From contig NZ_KK088555.1 in NCBI RefSeq assembly GCF_000600335.2, positions 1 to 64,000 on the forward strand: a stretch of DNA of 64,000 nt, read 5' to 3'. Source of the DNA: Rubellimicrobium mesophilum DSM 19309 (GTDB taxonomy: Bacteria > Pseudomonadota > Alphaproteobacteria > Rhodobacterales > Rhodobacteraceae). The position numbers and the translations under genes are program-made. The notes beneath the pieces were generated by a model. The model had not been told where the DNA came from, did not search any database, and saw nothing but the letters and a program-made list of their open reading frames with translations. Shown here one piece after another: positions 20,401-29,514 of the stretch; the stretch's first letter is position 1; every line of letters starts with the position of its first letter.

Positions 20401-21366
20401 ATGGCCAGCAAGCTCGAGCAGCTCCGCGAGATGACGGTGGTGGTGGCCGACACCGGCGACCTCGACGCGGTGCGGCGGCTCCAGCCGCAGGACTGCACCA
20501 CGAACCCCTCGCTGGTGCTCAAGGCCATCCAGAACCCGGCGATGGGCGAGCACGTCGCCCGCGCCGTGGAGCAGGGCCGCCAGGCCGAGAACCCGCTCGC
20601 CACCATCGCCGAGGCGCTGACGGTGGGCCTGGGCGTGGAGCTGTCGAAGATCGTCCCCGGGCGGGTCTCGACCGAGGTCGATTCGAACCTGTCCTTCGAC
20701 GAGGAGGCCTCCGTCGCCAAGGCGCGGGACCTGATCGCGGCCTACGACAGGCTGGGCGTGGGCCGGGAGCGCATCCTCATCAAGCTCGCCTCTACCTGGG
20801 AGGGCATCCGCGCGGCGGAGCGGCTCCAGAAGGAGGGGATCGACTGCAACCTGACGCTGCTGTTCTCGATGGCCCAAGCCAAGGCCTGCGCCGATGCGGG
20901 CGTGTTCCTGATCTCGCCCTTCGTCGGCCGGATCACCGACTGGTTCGCCAAGAGCACGGGCCAGACCTACACGCCCGAGACCGATCCGGGCGTCCAGTCC
21001 GTGAAGCGCATCTACGACCACTACAAGTCGCACGGCATCCCGACCGTGGTGATGGGCGCCTCCTTCCGCAACACCGGGCAGATCGAGGCGCTGGCGGGCT
21101 GCGACCGGCTGACCATCTCGCCGGACCTGATGCAGAAACTCTCGGAGGACCAGGGGGAGCTCAAGCGCCAGCTCACGCCCGGTCAGGCGCAAGGCAAGGC
21201 CGAGCCCATCTCCGAGGCGGAGTTCCGCTGGGAGCACAACGAGGATGCGATGGCGACCGAGAAGCTCGCCGAGGGCATCCGCAACTTCCACGCCGACGCC
21301 CTGAAGCTGGAGAAGCTGATCGGCGAGCGGCTGGCGAGCGGGGCCGTGGCGCCGGCGGCGGAGTGA
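20401..21366 (+). CDS. tal: transaldolase (type I)
   Basis: This pentose phosphate enzyme transfers a dihydroxyacetone unit from sedoheptulose-7-P to glyceraldehyde-3-P. The start is ATG at 20401 ([20 protein letters not shown]), after AGGGAGGA. The protein has 321 residues, like E. coli TalB rather than the short fructose-6-P aldolase-like forms. Key blocks are [17 protein letters not shown], the Schiff-base lysine in [33 protein letters not shown] and FISPFVGR-like [12 protein letters not shown]. Confidence 0.96.
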   Translation: MASKLEQLREMTVVVADTGDLDAVRRLQPQDCTTNPSLVLKAIQNPAMGEHVARAVEQGRQAENPLATIAEALTVGLGVELSKIVPGRVSTEVDSNLSFDEEASVAKARDLIAAYDRLGVGRERILIKLASTWEGIRAAERLQKEGIDCNLTLLFSMAQAKACADAGVFLISPFVGRITDWFAKSTGQTYTPETDPGVQSVKRIYDHYKSHGIPTVVMGASFRNTGQIEALAGCDRLTISPDLMQKLSEDQGELKRQLTPGQAQGKAEPISEAEFRWEHNEDAMATEKLAEGIRNFHADALKLEKLIGERLASGAVAPAAE

Positions 21367-21412
21367 GGCGACGTCTCCGGCTGCGGAAGGTCGCGCCGGA
21401 TCGGACGGGCCC

Positions 21413-21483
21413 GTAGGGTGCGCTTCAGCGCACCAGGCCACCGAGCCAGCCGGCGCGGCACGGTGCGCTGAAGCGCACCCTCC
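21413..21483. repeat. REP-like pair of inverted palindromes
   Basis: GGTGCGCTTCAGCGCACC at 21417-21434 and its exact reverse complement GGTGCGCTGAAGCGCACC at 21462-21479 lie 27 bp apart. Each is itself a near-perfect 18-bp palindrome. The pair lies between the convergent tal and phoB genes and can fold as two hairpins or one long one, so it may also terminate both transcripts. Confidence 0.7.
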
Positions 21484-21544
21484 GGCATCGCGCCGCCGCC
21501 GCGACCCGATCCGGGAGCGCTCCGGGTGCGAGATTTCTCGACCC

Positions 21545-21622
21545 GTTAACGGTTTCTCAACCTTTCTGGGCCATGGTGAGCCTGTCCCTGGGTCGCCGCC
21601 CGGCGGGGTAGGGGAAGCTGCG
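21545..21622 (+). repeat. 78-bp intergenic repeat, copy 1
   Basis: A 78-bp stretch starting GTTAACGGTTTCTCAAC and ending GGGGTAGGGGAAGCTGCG matches 48395-48472, read on the opposite strand, at 65 of 78 positions with no gaps. Each copy lies beside a REP-like pair. It occupies the rest of the tal/phoB gap and holds no gene. Confidence 0.65.
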
Positions 21623-21653
21623 TCCTCGGCCCGCGCTGCGAGGGGGGCCCGTC

Positions 21654-22355
21654 CTAGCCGAGCGAATACCCCGCGCCGCGCACCGTCCGCAGGGGGTCCT
21701 CGCCGCCCTCGGCCATGAGCGCCTTGCGGAGGCGACCGACATGGACGTCCACCGTGCGGGTGTCCACGTAGATGTCGCGGCCCCAGACGCGGTCGAGGAG
21801 CTGCTCGCGCGACCAGACGCGGCCGGGGCGCTCCATCAGCGTGGCGAGGAGCCGGAACTCGGTGGGGCCGAGCTTCAGGGGCTGGCCGCCGCGCGTGACG
21901 CGGTGGGTCTCGGGGTCGAGGTGGATGTCCTGCCATTCCAGCACCTGCCCGGCCGCCGAGGCGCGCACGCGGCGGAGCTGGGCGCGCACGCGGGCGAGGA
22001 GCTCGGCCACGGCGTAGGGCTTGGTCACGTAGTCGTCCGCCCCGATCTCCAGCCCCCGCACGCGGTCCACCTCCTCGGAGCGGGCCGAGAGCATGATGAC
22101 GGGGAGGCCCCGCGTCTCGGGCCGGGCGCGCAGGCGGCGGCAGACCTCGATGCCCGAGACGCCGGGCAGCATCCAGTCGAGCACCAGCACGTCGGGCGGG
22201 TCGTCCTGCACGGCCGCGAGCCCCTCGTCGCCGCTCGCGGCCTGCGTCACGCGGAAGCCCTCGGCCTCGAGGTTGTAGGCCAGCATCTCGCGCTGGGCGG
22301 GCTCGTCCTCCACCAGCAGCACATGGGGCGCGAGGGGGGCGCGGGCAGAGGCCAT
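21654..22355 (-). CDS. phoB: phosphate regulon response regulator PhoB
   Basis: This 233-residue OmpR-family regulator has an N-terminal receiver domain with VLLVEDEP, the phospho-acceptor Asp in DVLVLDWMLPG, and KPY near residue 110. The C-terminal winged-helix domain has LKLGPTEFRLLATLMERPGR and RTVDVHVGRLRKAL. When phosphorylated it binds PHO boxes such as the one before pstS. It is the last gene of the pst operon, 14 bp after phoU. Confidence 0.95.
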   Translation of the reverse strand: MASARAPLAPHVLLVEDEPAQREMLAYNLEAEGFRVTQAASGDEGLAAVQDDPPDVLVLDWMLPGVSGIEVCRRLRARPETRGLPVIMLSARSEEVDRVRGLEIGADDYVTKPYAVAELLARVRAQLRRVRASAAGQVLEWQDIHLDPETHRVTRGGQPLKLGPTEFRLLATLMERPGRVWSREQLLDRVWGRDIYVDTRTVDVHVGRLRKALMAEGGEDPLRTVRGAGYSLG

Positions 22356-22369
22356 GGCGTCCCCGCCGC

Positions 22370-23092
22370 TCAGGCGCCGTTCGCGCCGGGGCTGCCCATG
22401 AAGGCGGTGCGGTCGCCCTTGGGCCTCTCGTCCTGGGGCTTCTCGCCGGTGACGAGGTAGATCACCTGCTCGGCCATGTTGGTCACGAGGTCGCCCATCC
22501 GCTCCAGGTTCTTGGCGATGAAGTGGAGGTGCATGGACGGCGTGATGGTGCGCGGGTCCTCGAGCATGAAGGTCAGGATCTCGCGGAAGAGCGCGTTGTA
22601 CATCTGGTCCACGCCCTCGTCGCGGGTGAGCACGTCCCGCGCCAGCTCGGCGTCGCGACGCACGAAGGCGTCGAGCGTGTCGCGCAGCATTCCCTGCACC
22701 TCGCGCGCCATGCGCTTGAGGCTCGCGTCGGCGCCGCCGAGGCCGGGGCTCTCGGCCAGGACGGTGACGCGCTTGGCGATGTTCTTGGCGTAGTCGCCCA
22801 CCCGCTCCAGCGAGGCCGAGAGGCGCAGCACCGACAGCAGCACGCGGAGGTCGCGGGCCATGGGCGCGCGGAGCGCGATGATGCGGGCGACCTCGTCGTT
22901 GAGGCTCTCCTCCAGGGCGTCGATCACCTTGTCGCCCTGGCGCACCCGCTCGGCCGCCTCGACGTCGCGGGCGGTCAGCGCGTCGGTCCCCTTGAGGATT
23001 GCGTCCTCCACGAGGCCACCCATCTTGAGGACATGGGCCTGGATCGCCTCGAGGTCGCGGTCGTAGGCGCGCAGGATGTGCTGGTCGTTCAT
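22370..23092 (-). CDS. phoU: phosphate signalling protein PhoU
   Basis: This 240-residue, all-helical protein links the Pst transporter to the PhoR kinase and keeps PhoB off when phosphate is plentiful. It has two repeated three-helix PhoU bundles with VLKMGGLVEDAILKGTDALT and MARDLRVLLSVLRLSASLER, VGDYAKNIAKRVT, and the second RMGDLVTNMAEQVIYLVTGE copy. The paired E/D-x-x-x-D metal sites are present. It lies 10 bp after pstB. Confidence 0.96.
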   Translation of the reverse strand: MNDQHILRAYDRDLEAIQAHVLKMGGLVEDAILKGTDALTARDVEAAERVRQGDKVIDALEESLNDEVARIIALRAPMARDLRVLLSVLRLSASLERVGDYAKNIAKRVTVLAESPGLGGADASLKRMAREVQGMLRDTLDAFVRRDAELARDVLTRDEGVDQMYNALFREILTFMLEDPRTITPSMHLHFIAKNLERMGDLVTNMAEQVIYLVTGEKPQDERPKGDRTAFMGSPGANGA

Positions 23093-23102
23093 GGGGCGCT
23101 CC

Positions 23103-23900
23103 TCAGCCGATCCGGCCGGAGATGTAGGACTCGGTCCGCGGGTCCCGGGGGTTGGTGAAGATCTGGCCGGTCTCGCCGTATTCGACGAGGTGGCCCAGGT
23201 GGAAGAAGGCGGTGCGCTGGCTCACCCGCGCGGCCTGCTGCATGGAGTGGGTGACGATCACCACCGAGTAGTTCTGCCGCAGCTCGTCGATCAGCTCCTC
23301 GACCTGCGCCGTGGCGATGGGGTCGAGCGCCGAGCAGGGCTCGTCCATCAGCAGGACCTCGGGCTCGGTGGCGACGGCGCGGGCGATGCAGAGCCGCTGC
23401 TGCTGGCCCCCCGAGAGGCCGGTGCCGGGGGCGTTGAGGCGGTCCTTGGCCTCGTTCCAGAGCGCGGCGCGGCGGAGCGCCTTCTCGACGATGGCGTCCA
23501 TGTCGGCGCGGGAGCGGGCGAGGCCGTGGATGCGGGGGCCGTAGGCCACGTTCTCGTAGATGGACTTCGGGAAGGGGTTCGGCTTCTGGAACACCATGCC
23601 GACCTTGGCGCGGAGCTGCACCGGGTCCACGCGCGGGTCGTATATGTCCTGGCCGTCGAGCTCGATCCGGCCCGTGACGCGGGCCGAGGGGATCGTGTCG
23701 TTCATCCGGTTCAGGCAGCGCAGGAAGGTGGACTTGCCGCAGCCCGAGGGGCCGATGAAGGCCGTCACGCGCCGGTCGCCGATCTCCACCGACACGTCCT
23801 TGAGCGCATGGGCCGCGCCGTAGTGGACGTTCACGCCCTTCGCCGAAATCTTGGTCTCGTCCACGGCTTGGGCCCTTTCGAACAGTCGCAGGTCGTTCAT
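23103..23900 (-). CDS. pstB: phosphate ABC transporter ATPase PstB
   Basis: This 265-residue cytoplasmic ATPase drives PstCA. It has Walker A GPSGCGKS, the PstB-specific [17 protein letters not shown], the signature [16 protein letters not shown], Walker [14 protein letters not shown] and the H-loop [14 protein letters not shown]. The family end SYISGRIG is intact. It lies 13 bp downstream of pstA and just before phoU. Confidence 0.97.
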   Translation of the reverse strand: MNDLRLFERAQAVDETKISAKGVNVHYGAAHALKDVSVEIGDRRVTAFIGPSGCGKSTFLRCLNRMNDTIPSARVTGRIELDGQDIYDPRVDPVQLRAKVGMVFQKPNPFPKSIYENVAYGPRIHGLARSRADMDAIVEKALRRAALWNEAKDRLNAPGTGLSGGQQQRLCIARAVATEPEVLLMDEPCSALDPIATAQVEELIDELRQNYSVVIVTHSMQQAARVSQRTAFFHLGHLVEYGETGQIFTNPRDPRTESYISGRIG

Positions 23901-23913
23901 GGGATATATCCTT

Positions 23914-25278
23914 TCACCAGCGCCGTTCGAAGCGGCGGCGCACCAGCACGGCCGCGAGGTTCATCAGGAGCAGGAACACGAGGAGCACGATGATTCCCCC
24001 CCAGGCGCGCTCGTAGAAGGCGGGATCGGCGCGCTTGGCCCATTCGTAGATCTGGGCGGGCATGGCCGAGTTGGGGGAGACGAAGCCGTCCAGCACCCCG
24101 TCCGGCGGGTTCGAGGCGACGAAGCCCACCATGCCGATGAGGAGGAGCGGCGCCGTCTCGCCGAGCGCGCGGGCCATGCCGATGATAGTGCCGGTCATGA
24201 TCCCCGGGATCGCGAGCGGCAGGACGTGGTGGAACACCGCCTGCATCCGCGAGGCGCCCACGCCCAGCGCCGCGTCGCGGATCGAGGGGGGCACGGCCTT
24301 GAGGCTCGCGCGCGTCACGATGATGATCGTGGGCAGCGTCATCAGCGTGAGGACGAGGCCCCCCACCAGCGGAGCCGAGGTCGGCAGGCCCGCGAACTGG
24401 ATGAAGGCCACGAGGCCCAGGATGCCGAAGACGATGGACGGCACGGCCGCGAGGTTGGCGATGTTGACCTCGATGAAGTCGGTGAAGCGGTTCTTGGGCG
24501 CGAACTCCTCGAGGTAGATCGAGGCGGCGACCCCGATGGGGAGCGAGAGCCCCAGCACCACCAGCATCATGTAGAGCGAGCCCAGCATGGCGATGCCGAT
24601 GCCCGCCGCCTCGGGCCGCTTCTCCGAGGCGTCGGCGCCGAGGACGAAGGCGGGATTGAACCCCCGCGTCAGGTCGCCGTCGGCGATCAGCGCGTCGGCC
24701 ACGTCGAGATGCGCGGGCGAGAGATTCCTGTCGTCCGCGAGGCTCTCGCGCGTGACGCGGCCCTTGACGTAGCCGTCCACCCGCGAGGCGGCGAGGACGT
24801 CGAAGGTGACCGTCCGGCCGATCAGCGAAGGATCCGCGAGCACCGCGTCCCGGACCTGGGCGGCGGCCCCGGAGGACAGCAGGTCCGCGAGGTCGCCGGG
24901 CTCGAGCTCGGTCGCGATGCCCTCCTCGGCGACGAGGCGGGCCATCGCCGCCTCGAGGAGGTCCTCGTAGCCGAAGGTCGACACCTTGGCCAAGGCGGCG
25001 GGGTCGCGGGTGCCCTCGGGGTCGAGCTCGGATTCGGTGAGCTCCACGGGCAACGCGAGGCGCGTCTGCGTGAAGGCGCCGAGGCCGTTCCAGAGGATCG
25101 AGGCGAGGAGGATCGCGAGGAAGGCGAGGCCCGCGAGGAGCGCGCCCAGCCCGTAGGCCCGGAAGCGGGCCTCGGCGCGGTTGCGGGCGCGCGTGCGGGC
25201 GTCGGTCTCGAGGATCGAGCGGGCGGGGCGGTGGACGGGGATGGACCCGGCGGGCCCGTTCGCGGGGAGGTCGGTCAT
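23914..25278 (-). CDS. pstA: phosphate ABC transporter permease PstA
   Basis: This 454-residue permease is longer than E. coli PstA because of a roughly 180-residue N-terminal extension. One transmembrane helix near residue 55 is followed by a large periplasmic region, as usual in alphaproteobacteria. The C-terminal MetI-type domain contains the EAA-loop region [20 protein letters not shown] with [17 protein letters not shown]. Its start overlaps the pstC stop (ATGA at 25275-25278). Confidence 0.94.
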   Translation of the reverse strand: MTDLPANGPAGSIPVHRPARSILETDARTRARNRAEARFRAYGLGALLAGLAFLAILLASILWNGLGAFTQTRLALPVELTESELDPEGTRDPAALAKVSTFGYEDLLEAAMARLVAEEGIATELEPGDLADLLSSGAAAQVRDAVLADPSLIGRTVTFDVLAASRVDGYVKGRVTRESLADDRNLSPAHLDVADALIADGDLTRGFNPAFVLGADASEKRPEAAGIGIAMLGSLYMMLVVLGLSLPIGVAASIYLEEFAPKNRFTDFIEVNIANLAAVPSIVFGILGLVAFIQFAGLPTSAPLVGGLVLTLMTLPTIIIVTRASLKAVPPSIRDAALGVGASRMQAVFHHVLPLAIPGIMTGTIIGMARALGETAPLLLIGMVGFVASNPPDGVLDGFVSPNSAMPAQIYEWAKRADPAFYERAWGGIIVLLVFLLLMNLAAVLVRRRFERRW

Positions 25279-26699
25279 TCGTACTGCTCCCGGTAGCGGC
25301 GCACGATCCAGAGCGCGAGGACGTTGAGCGCCAGCGTCACCACGAAGAGCGTCATGCCCAGCGCGAAGGCGACGAGCGCTTCGGGCGAGTTGAAGTCGGA
25401 GTCGCCGGTGAGCTGGCTCACGATCTTGGCGGTGATCGTGGTCATCGCGTCGAAGGGGTTGAGCGAGAGCCGCGCCGCCGCCCCGGCCCCCAGGACCACG
25501 ATCATCGTCTCGCCGATGGCACGCGAGGCCGCGAGGAGGATCGCGCCCATGATGCCGGGCAGCGCGGCGGGGATGACCACCTGCCTGATGGTCTCGGACG
25601 GCGTGGCACCGAGGCCCAGGGAGCCGTCCCGTATCGCCTGGGGCACGGCGTTGATGATGTCGTCCGAGAGCGAGGAGACGAAGGGGATCAGCATGATCCC
25701 CATCACGAGCCCCGCCGTGATGACCGCCGTGCCGCCCTGCATGATGCCGAGGCCCCCGTCGCCGAAGACGACGAGGAGCGCCGGCCCCACGGTCAGGAGC
25801 GCGAAGAGGCCGTAGACGATGGAGGGGATCCCCGCGAGGACCTCGAGCATCGGCTTGGCCCAGGCGCGGACGCGCGGGCTCGCGTATTCGGAGAGGTAGA
25901 TCGCGGACAGCAGCCCGAGCGGCACGGCCACGAGGAGCGAGATGGCCGAGATGTAGAGCGTGCCCCAGACCAGCGGCAGGATGCCGAGCTCGGAGCCGCC
26001 GCCGAACGAGGGGCTCCAGGTCGTGCCGAAGAAGAAGTCCGTGGCGGGGTAGAGCCCGAAGAACTTGATGGTGTTGGAGATGAGCGCGAGGACGATGCCG
26101 ACCGTGGTGGCGATGGCCACCAGCGCGGCGGCGACGAGGAGCCCGAGGACGCCCCGCTCGACCTCGTTGCGGGCGCGCAGGGCCGAGGTGGTACGCCGGA
26201 TCGTCCAGGCGGCGGCGCCCAGCGCAATGGCGAGCACGAGGACGGTCATGAGCCAGTCGGACCGGGCGGCGAGCACGTCGTAGCGGGCGGCGGCGGCGAG
26301 GGTGGCGGGCGAGACGTCCTGCCCCAGCGCGATGCCGACCTCGCCCAGCCGCTCGCGCAGGCCCTCGGGCGCGACGGTCGAGACATCCACGCCCAGGCGG
26401 ACGAGGCCTTCGGCGACCCGGCGCACGTCGCCCATCAGGAGCGAGACCTCGCCCTCCCCGGCGCCGAGGAGCGGCACCACCATGGCGCCGATGACCCGGG
26501 GCGCGGCGAAGGACCAGAGCGCGAGGACCAGGAGGGAGGGGATCAGCACCGCCATGGCCACGTTCCAGCCGTAGGCGGCCGGAAGGGAGTGCAGGACGCG
26601 GATGTTGCCGCCGGCCGAGACGAGGGCGCGGCGGCGCCCGAGGCCGTAGCCCAGCGCGGCGATCAGGAGGACGAGGAGGAGGAGCCAGCCAGCGGGCAT
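25275..26699 (-). CDS. pstC: phosphate ABC transporter permease PstC
   Basis: This 474-residue permease partners PstA. The N-terminus has two hydrophobic segments and a periplasmic insert. The C-terminal domain carries FGTTWSPSFGGGSELGILPL, IYLSEYASPRVRAWAKPMLE, GLGATPSETIRQVVIPAALP and ASRAIGETMIVVLGAGAAAR, all typical of PstC. It is preceded by a strong hairpin after pstS and coupled to pstA. Confidence 0.95.
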   Translation of the reverse strand: MPAGWLLLLVLLIAALGYGLGRRRALVSAGGNIRVLHSLPAAYGWNVAMAVLIPSLLVLALWSFAAPRVIGAMVVPLLGAGEGEVSLLMGDVRRVAEGLVRLGVDVSTVAPEGLRERLGEVGIALGQDVSPATLAAAARYDVLAARSDWLMTVLVLAIALGAAAWTIRRTTSALRARNEVERGVLGLLVAAALVAIATTVGIVLALISNTIKFFGLYPATDFFFGTTWSPSFGGGSELGILPLVWGTLYISAISLLVAVPLGLLSAIYLSEYASPRVRAWAKPMLEVLAGIPSIVYGLFALLTVGPALLVVFGDGGLGIMQGGTAVITAGLVMGIMLIPFVSSLSDDIINAVPQAIRDGSLGLGATPSETIRQVVIPAALPGIMGAILLAASRAIGETMIVVLGAGAAARLSLNPFDAMTTITAKIVSQLTGDSDFNSPEALVAFALGMTLFVVTLALNVLALWIVRRYREQYE

Positions 26700-26721
26700 G
26701 GGATCGGTCCGGAAGGAGGAC

Positions 26722-26749
26722 GGGCCGGCGCGTGGTGGCGCGCCGGCCC
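26722..26749 (-). other. intercistronic hairpin between pstS and pstC
   Basis: GGGCCGGCGCG at 26722-26732 and CGCGCCGGCCC at 26739-26749 make a perfect 11-bp stem with a 6-nt loop. It lies 13 bp after the pstS stop and lacks a T-run. Such hairpins commonly protect the upstream mRNA so that the binding protein is made in excess of the permease; partial termination is the alternative. Confidence 0.6.
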
Positions 26750-26762
26750 CGGGAGGGTCAGG

Positions 26763-27800
26763 TCAGTTGGTCGGGGCCGCCATCACGGCCTCGTCGGCGA
26801 CGGCCGCCTGCGTCGCGGCGAGCTCGGGGTCCGAGACCAGGCCGTATTCTGCGAGCGGGCCGCCCTCGCCGGCGACGTCGTCGGAGACGAAGAACTCGAC
26901 GAACTCCTGCAGGCCGGGGATGACGCCGACATGGGCCTTCTTCACGTAGAAGAAGAGCGGGCGCGAGACCGGGTACTCGCCCGAGGAGACGGTCTCGGTC
27001 GAGGGGGTCACGCCCGACATGGTCGCGACCTGCAGCTTGTCGGTGTTGTTCTCGTAGAAGGCGAGGCCGAAGACGCCGATGGCATCGGGGTTCGCCTCGA
27101 GGCGGGCCAGCGTCTCGTTGTAGTCGCCGTCGATGTCGTTCGACAGGCCGTCGGTGCGGAGAGCCGCGCAGGACTCGGTCACCGCGTCCTCGTCCTGGCC
27201 GGTGGCCGCGAAGGCCTCCTTGGCACCCGACGCCTCGCAGCCCGCATCGATCACCTTCTGCTCGAAGACCTCGCGGGTGCCGTGCTTGGTGCCCGGGATG
27301 AAGGCCAGGATCTCCTGATCGGGCAGGCTGGGGTCGATCTGCGACCAGTTGGTGTAGGGATTGGCGACGAGCTGGCCATCCTGCACGACCTCGGCGGCCA
27401 GCGCGTCGTACCACTGCTCGGGCGTGAAGGCGAAGGCGGGACCGTCCTTCCGGCTCGCGAAGACGATGCCGTCGTAGCCGATGCGGACCTCCTCGATGTC
27501 GGTCACGCCGTTCCGCTGGCAGGACTCGAACTCGGAGGCCTTCATCGGGCGCGAGGCGTTGGCGATGTCGATCTGGTCCTCGCCCACGCCCCCGCAGAAG
27601 CGGGCGATCCCCGCCCCCGTGCCGCCGCCCTCGACCACCGGGGTCGGGAAGTCGAAGTTGTCGCCGAAGGCCTCGGCCACGATGGTGGCGTAGGGCAGCA
27701 CCGTCGAGGACCCGGCGACCTGGATGTTGTCCCGCGCAAGCGCCGGCGTGGCGGCGATCATCAGCGCGAGGGCGGTGGCCGGATGTTTCACATGAAACAT
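26763..27800 (-). CDS. pstS: periplasmic phosphate-binding protein PstS
   Basis: PstS delivers phosphate to PstCAB. The start is ATG at 27800 (MFHVKHPATALALMIAATPA), giving a signal peptide with cleavage expected after PALA and a mature N-terminus RDNIQVAGSSTVLPYATIVA. The phosphate site motifs VAGSST, GGGTGAGIARFC and ANASRPMK are present. The protein has 345 residues. The codons for MFHVKH form a parS-like palindrome. A PHO box lies 83 bp upstream. Confidence 0.95.
   Translation of the reverse strand: MFHVKHPATALALMIAATPALARDNIQVAGSSTVLPYATIVAEAFGDNFDFPTPVVEGGGTGAGIARFCGGVGEDQIDIANASRPMKASEFESCQRNGVTDIEEVRIGYDGIVFASRKDGPAFAFTPEQWYDALAAEVVQDGQLVANPYTNWSQIDPSLPDQEILAFIPGTKHGTREVFEQKVIDAGCEASGAKEAFAATGQDEDAVTESCAALRTDGLSNDIDGDYNETLARLEANPDAIGVFGLAFYENNTDKLQVATMSGVTPSTETVSSGEYPVSRPLFFYVKKAHVGVIPGLQEFVEFFVSDDVAGEGGPLAEYGLVSDPELAATQAAVADEAVMAAPTN
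27784..27799. promoter_or_regulatory. parS-like palindrome at the pstS start codon
   Basis: The sequence TGTTTCACATGAAACA matches the ParB centromere consensus TGTTTCACGTGAAACA at 15 of 16 positions; one central base differs. It lies about 18 kb from dnaA, within the range where chromosomal parS sites are found. It overlaps the pstS start codon and encodes FHVKH. Confidence 0.6.
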
Positions 27801-27882
27801 GGAGAAGCTCCTGGGTTGGTCCTGTGGGCCGACGCGCCGCCGGCCCTCGGTGCCCCCGCTAAGGGCGGTCGGCAATGCTTCT

Positions 27883-27911
27883 GTGACGGTTGTGTAATAG
27901 TTTGATGACAG
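27883..27911 (-). promoter_or_regulatory. PHO box upstream of pstS
   Basis: On the minus strand three 7-bp units, CTGTCAT, CTATTAC and CCGTCAC, are separated by 4-bp A-rich spacers CAAA and ACAA. This is the 11-bp-phased direct repeat bound by PhoB dimers. Consensus matches are 7, 5 and 6 of 7. It should switch on pstSCAB-phoU-phoB when phosphate is scarce. Confidence 0.75.
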
Positions 27912-28037
27912 TCCTCGGCCAGAGCGCGGACCCTCGTCGCCGTGACGCCGCGTCCGCAGCCTGGGCTCTGGCGGAAAACCCGACTGCTGCGGCCCGCCCC
28001 GGCGATGCTATGCCCCGGGCCGAGAGGATCCGAGGGG

Positions 28038-29513
28038 ATGACGGTCATGGGGTGGACGCGACGGGCCTTCCTGCTGGGCGCGGGCGGGGTCGTGGGGGCG
28101 GTGGGGACGCGGGCGCTGACGGCGCCGTCGCTGCAGGGCGCAGGCCTGATCGTGCCGCGCGAGGGCGAGGGGTTGCTCAACGACGCCTCGCTCCTCTCCG
28201 AGACCCCCGTCGCGCGGCACGTCACCCTGCGCGAGGACCCGGGCGAGGCCTTGGTCGCCGCGCTCCGGGCCGAGCTGCGGGCGGCCCAGGCAGAGAGGCG
28301 CCCCGTCAACGTCGGCGCGGCGCGACATTCGATGGGCGGCCACGCGATCCCGCGCGGCGGCCACGCCATCACCTACGAGTCCGGCTGGATCGAGCCCGAC
28401 CGCGAGACCCGCGCGATGCGCGTCCATGCGGGCGCGCGCTGGCGCGAGGTGATCGCGGCGCTCGACCCGCTTGGGCTCTCGCCCAAGGTCATGCAGTCCA
28501 ACAACGACTTCGGCGTCGCGGCGACCTTCTCGGTGAACGCCCATGGCTGGCCCACCGCCTTCGGACCCATGGGGTCCACGGTGCGGAGCCTCCGCCTGGT
28601 CCTCGCCGATGGCAGCCTGGTGACCGCCTCGCGCAGGGAGAACCCGGACCTCTTCGCCGCCGCGATGGGAGGCTACGGGCTGATCGGCCTCGTCACCGAG
28701 ATGGAGGTGGAGGTCGAGCCGAACCTGCTCCTCGAGCCCCGCTTCCGCGAGTTGCCGGCCGCCGACTTCGCGGCCGCCTTCGCCGAGGCGGCGCGCGCGG
28801 TGCCGATGGCTTACGGACGGCTCAGCGTGGACCGGGAAAGGTTCTTCGAGGACGCGCTCCTCGTGACCTATGCCCCCGTCGAGGGCGAGCTCCCGGCCGC
28901 CGAGGGGTCGGGCCTCGTGAGCCGCGCCTCGCGGCCGATCTTCCGCGCGCAGGTCGGCTCGGACTGGGTCAAGCGGCGGCGCTGGTGGATCGAGACGGAG
29001 CTGGGGCCGCGCCTCGCCGGGACCGCCACGCGCAACTCGCTCCTCAACGAGCCGGTGGCGACGCTCGACGACCGCGACCCCTCGCGCACCGACATCCTGC
29101 ACGAGTACTTCGTGGCGCCCGACCGCTACGGCGACTTCCTGACGGCGGCGCGGCAGATCATCCCGGCGAGCTATCAGGAGCTCCTCAACATCACCCTCCG
29201 CTGGGTCGAGCAGGACCCCGACTCGCTCCTCGCCTACGCGCCCGACGGGCCGCGCATCGCCTCGGTGCTGCTCTTCAGCCAGGAGATGACCGCGCGGGCC
29301 GAGGCCGACATGGCGCGGATCACGCGCGAGATGATCGACGCCGTGACGGCCATCGGCGGGACCTACTACCTGCCCTATCGGCCTCATGCGACCCGCGAGC
29401 AGTTCCGCCGCGCCTACCCCCGCTGGGAGGAGTTCGTGGCGCTCAAGCGCCGGGCGGACCCGGGGCTGCGGCTGCGGAACGGGTTCTGGGACAACTACCT
29501 GGCGGAGGCCTGA
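28038..29513 (+). CDS. Tat-exported FAD-linked oxidase (aldonolactone oxidase-like)
   Basis: This protein of about 491 residues has a Tat signal (MGWTRRAFLLGAGGVVGAVG) and a VAO-type FAD domain: RPVNVGAARHSMGGHAIPRG, QSNNDFGVAATFSVNAHGW and MGGYGLIGLVTEMEVEVEPN. The C-terminal part resembles D-arabinono-1,4-lactone oxidases. It probably oxidises a lactone or sugar alcohol in the periplasm. Either ATG 28038 or ATG 28047 could be the start; each has a ribosome binding site 9 bp upstream. It leads a unit of four plus-strand genes. Confidence 0.8.
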   Translation: MTVMGWTRRAFLLGAGGVVGAVGTRALTAPSLQGAGLIVPREGEGLLNDASLLSETPVARHVTLREDPGEALVAALRAELRAAQAERRPVNVGAARHSMGGHAIPRGGHAITYESGWIEPDRETRAMRVHAGARWREVIAALDPLGLSPKVMQSNNDFGVAATFSVNAHGWPTAFGPMGSTVRSLRLVLADGSLVTASRRENPDLFAAAMGGYGLIGLVTEMEVEVEPNLLLEPRFRELPAADFAAAFAEAARAVPMAYGRLSVDRERFFEDALLVTYAPVEGELPAAEGSGLVSRASRPIFRAQVGSDWVKRRRWWIETELGPRLAGTATRNSLLNEPVATLDDRDPSRTDILHEYFVAPDRYGDFLTAARQIIPASYQELLNITLRWVEQDPDSLLAYAPDGPRIASVLLFSQEMTARAEADMARITREMIDAVTAIGGTYYLPYRPHATREQFRRAYPRWEEFVALKRRADPGLRLRNGFWDNYLAEA

Positions 29514-29514
29514 G

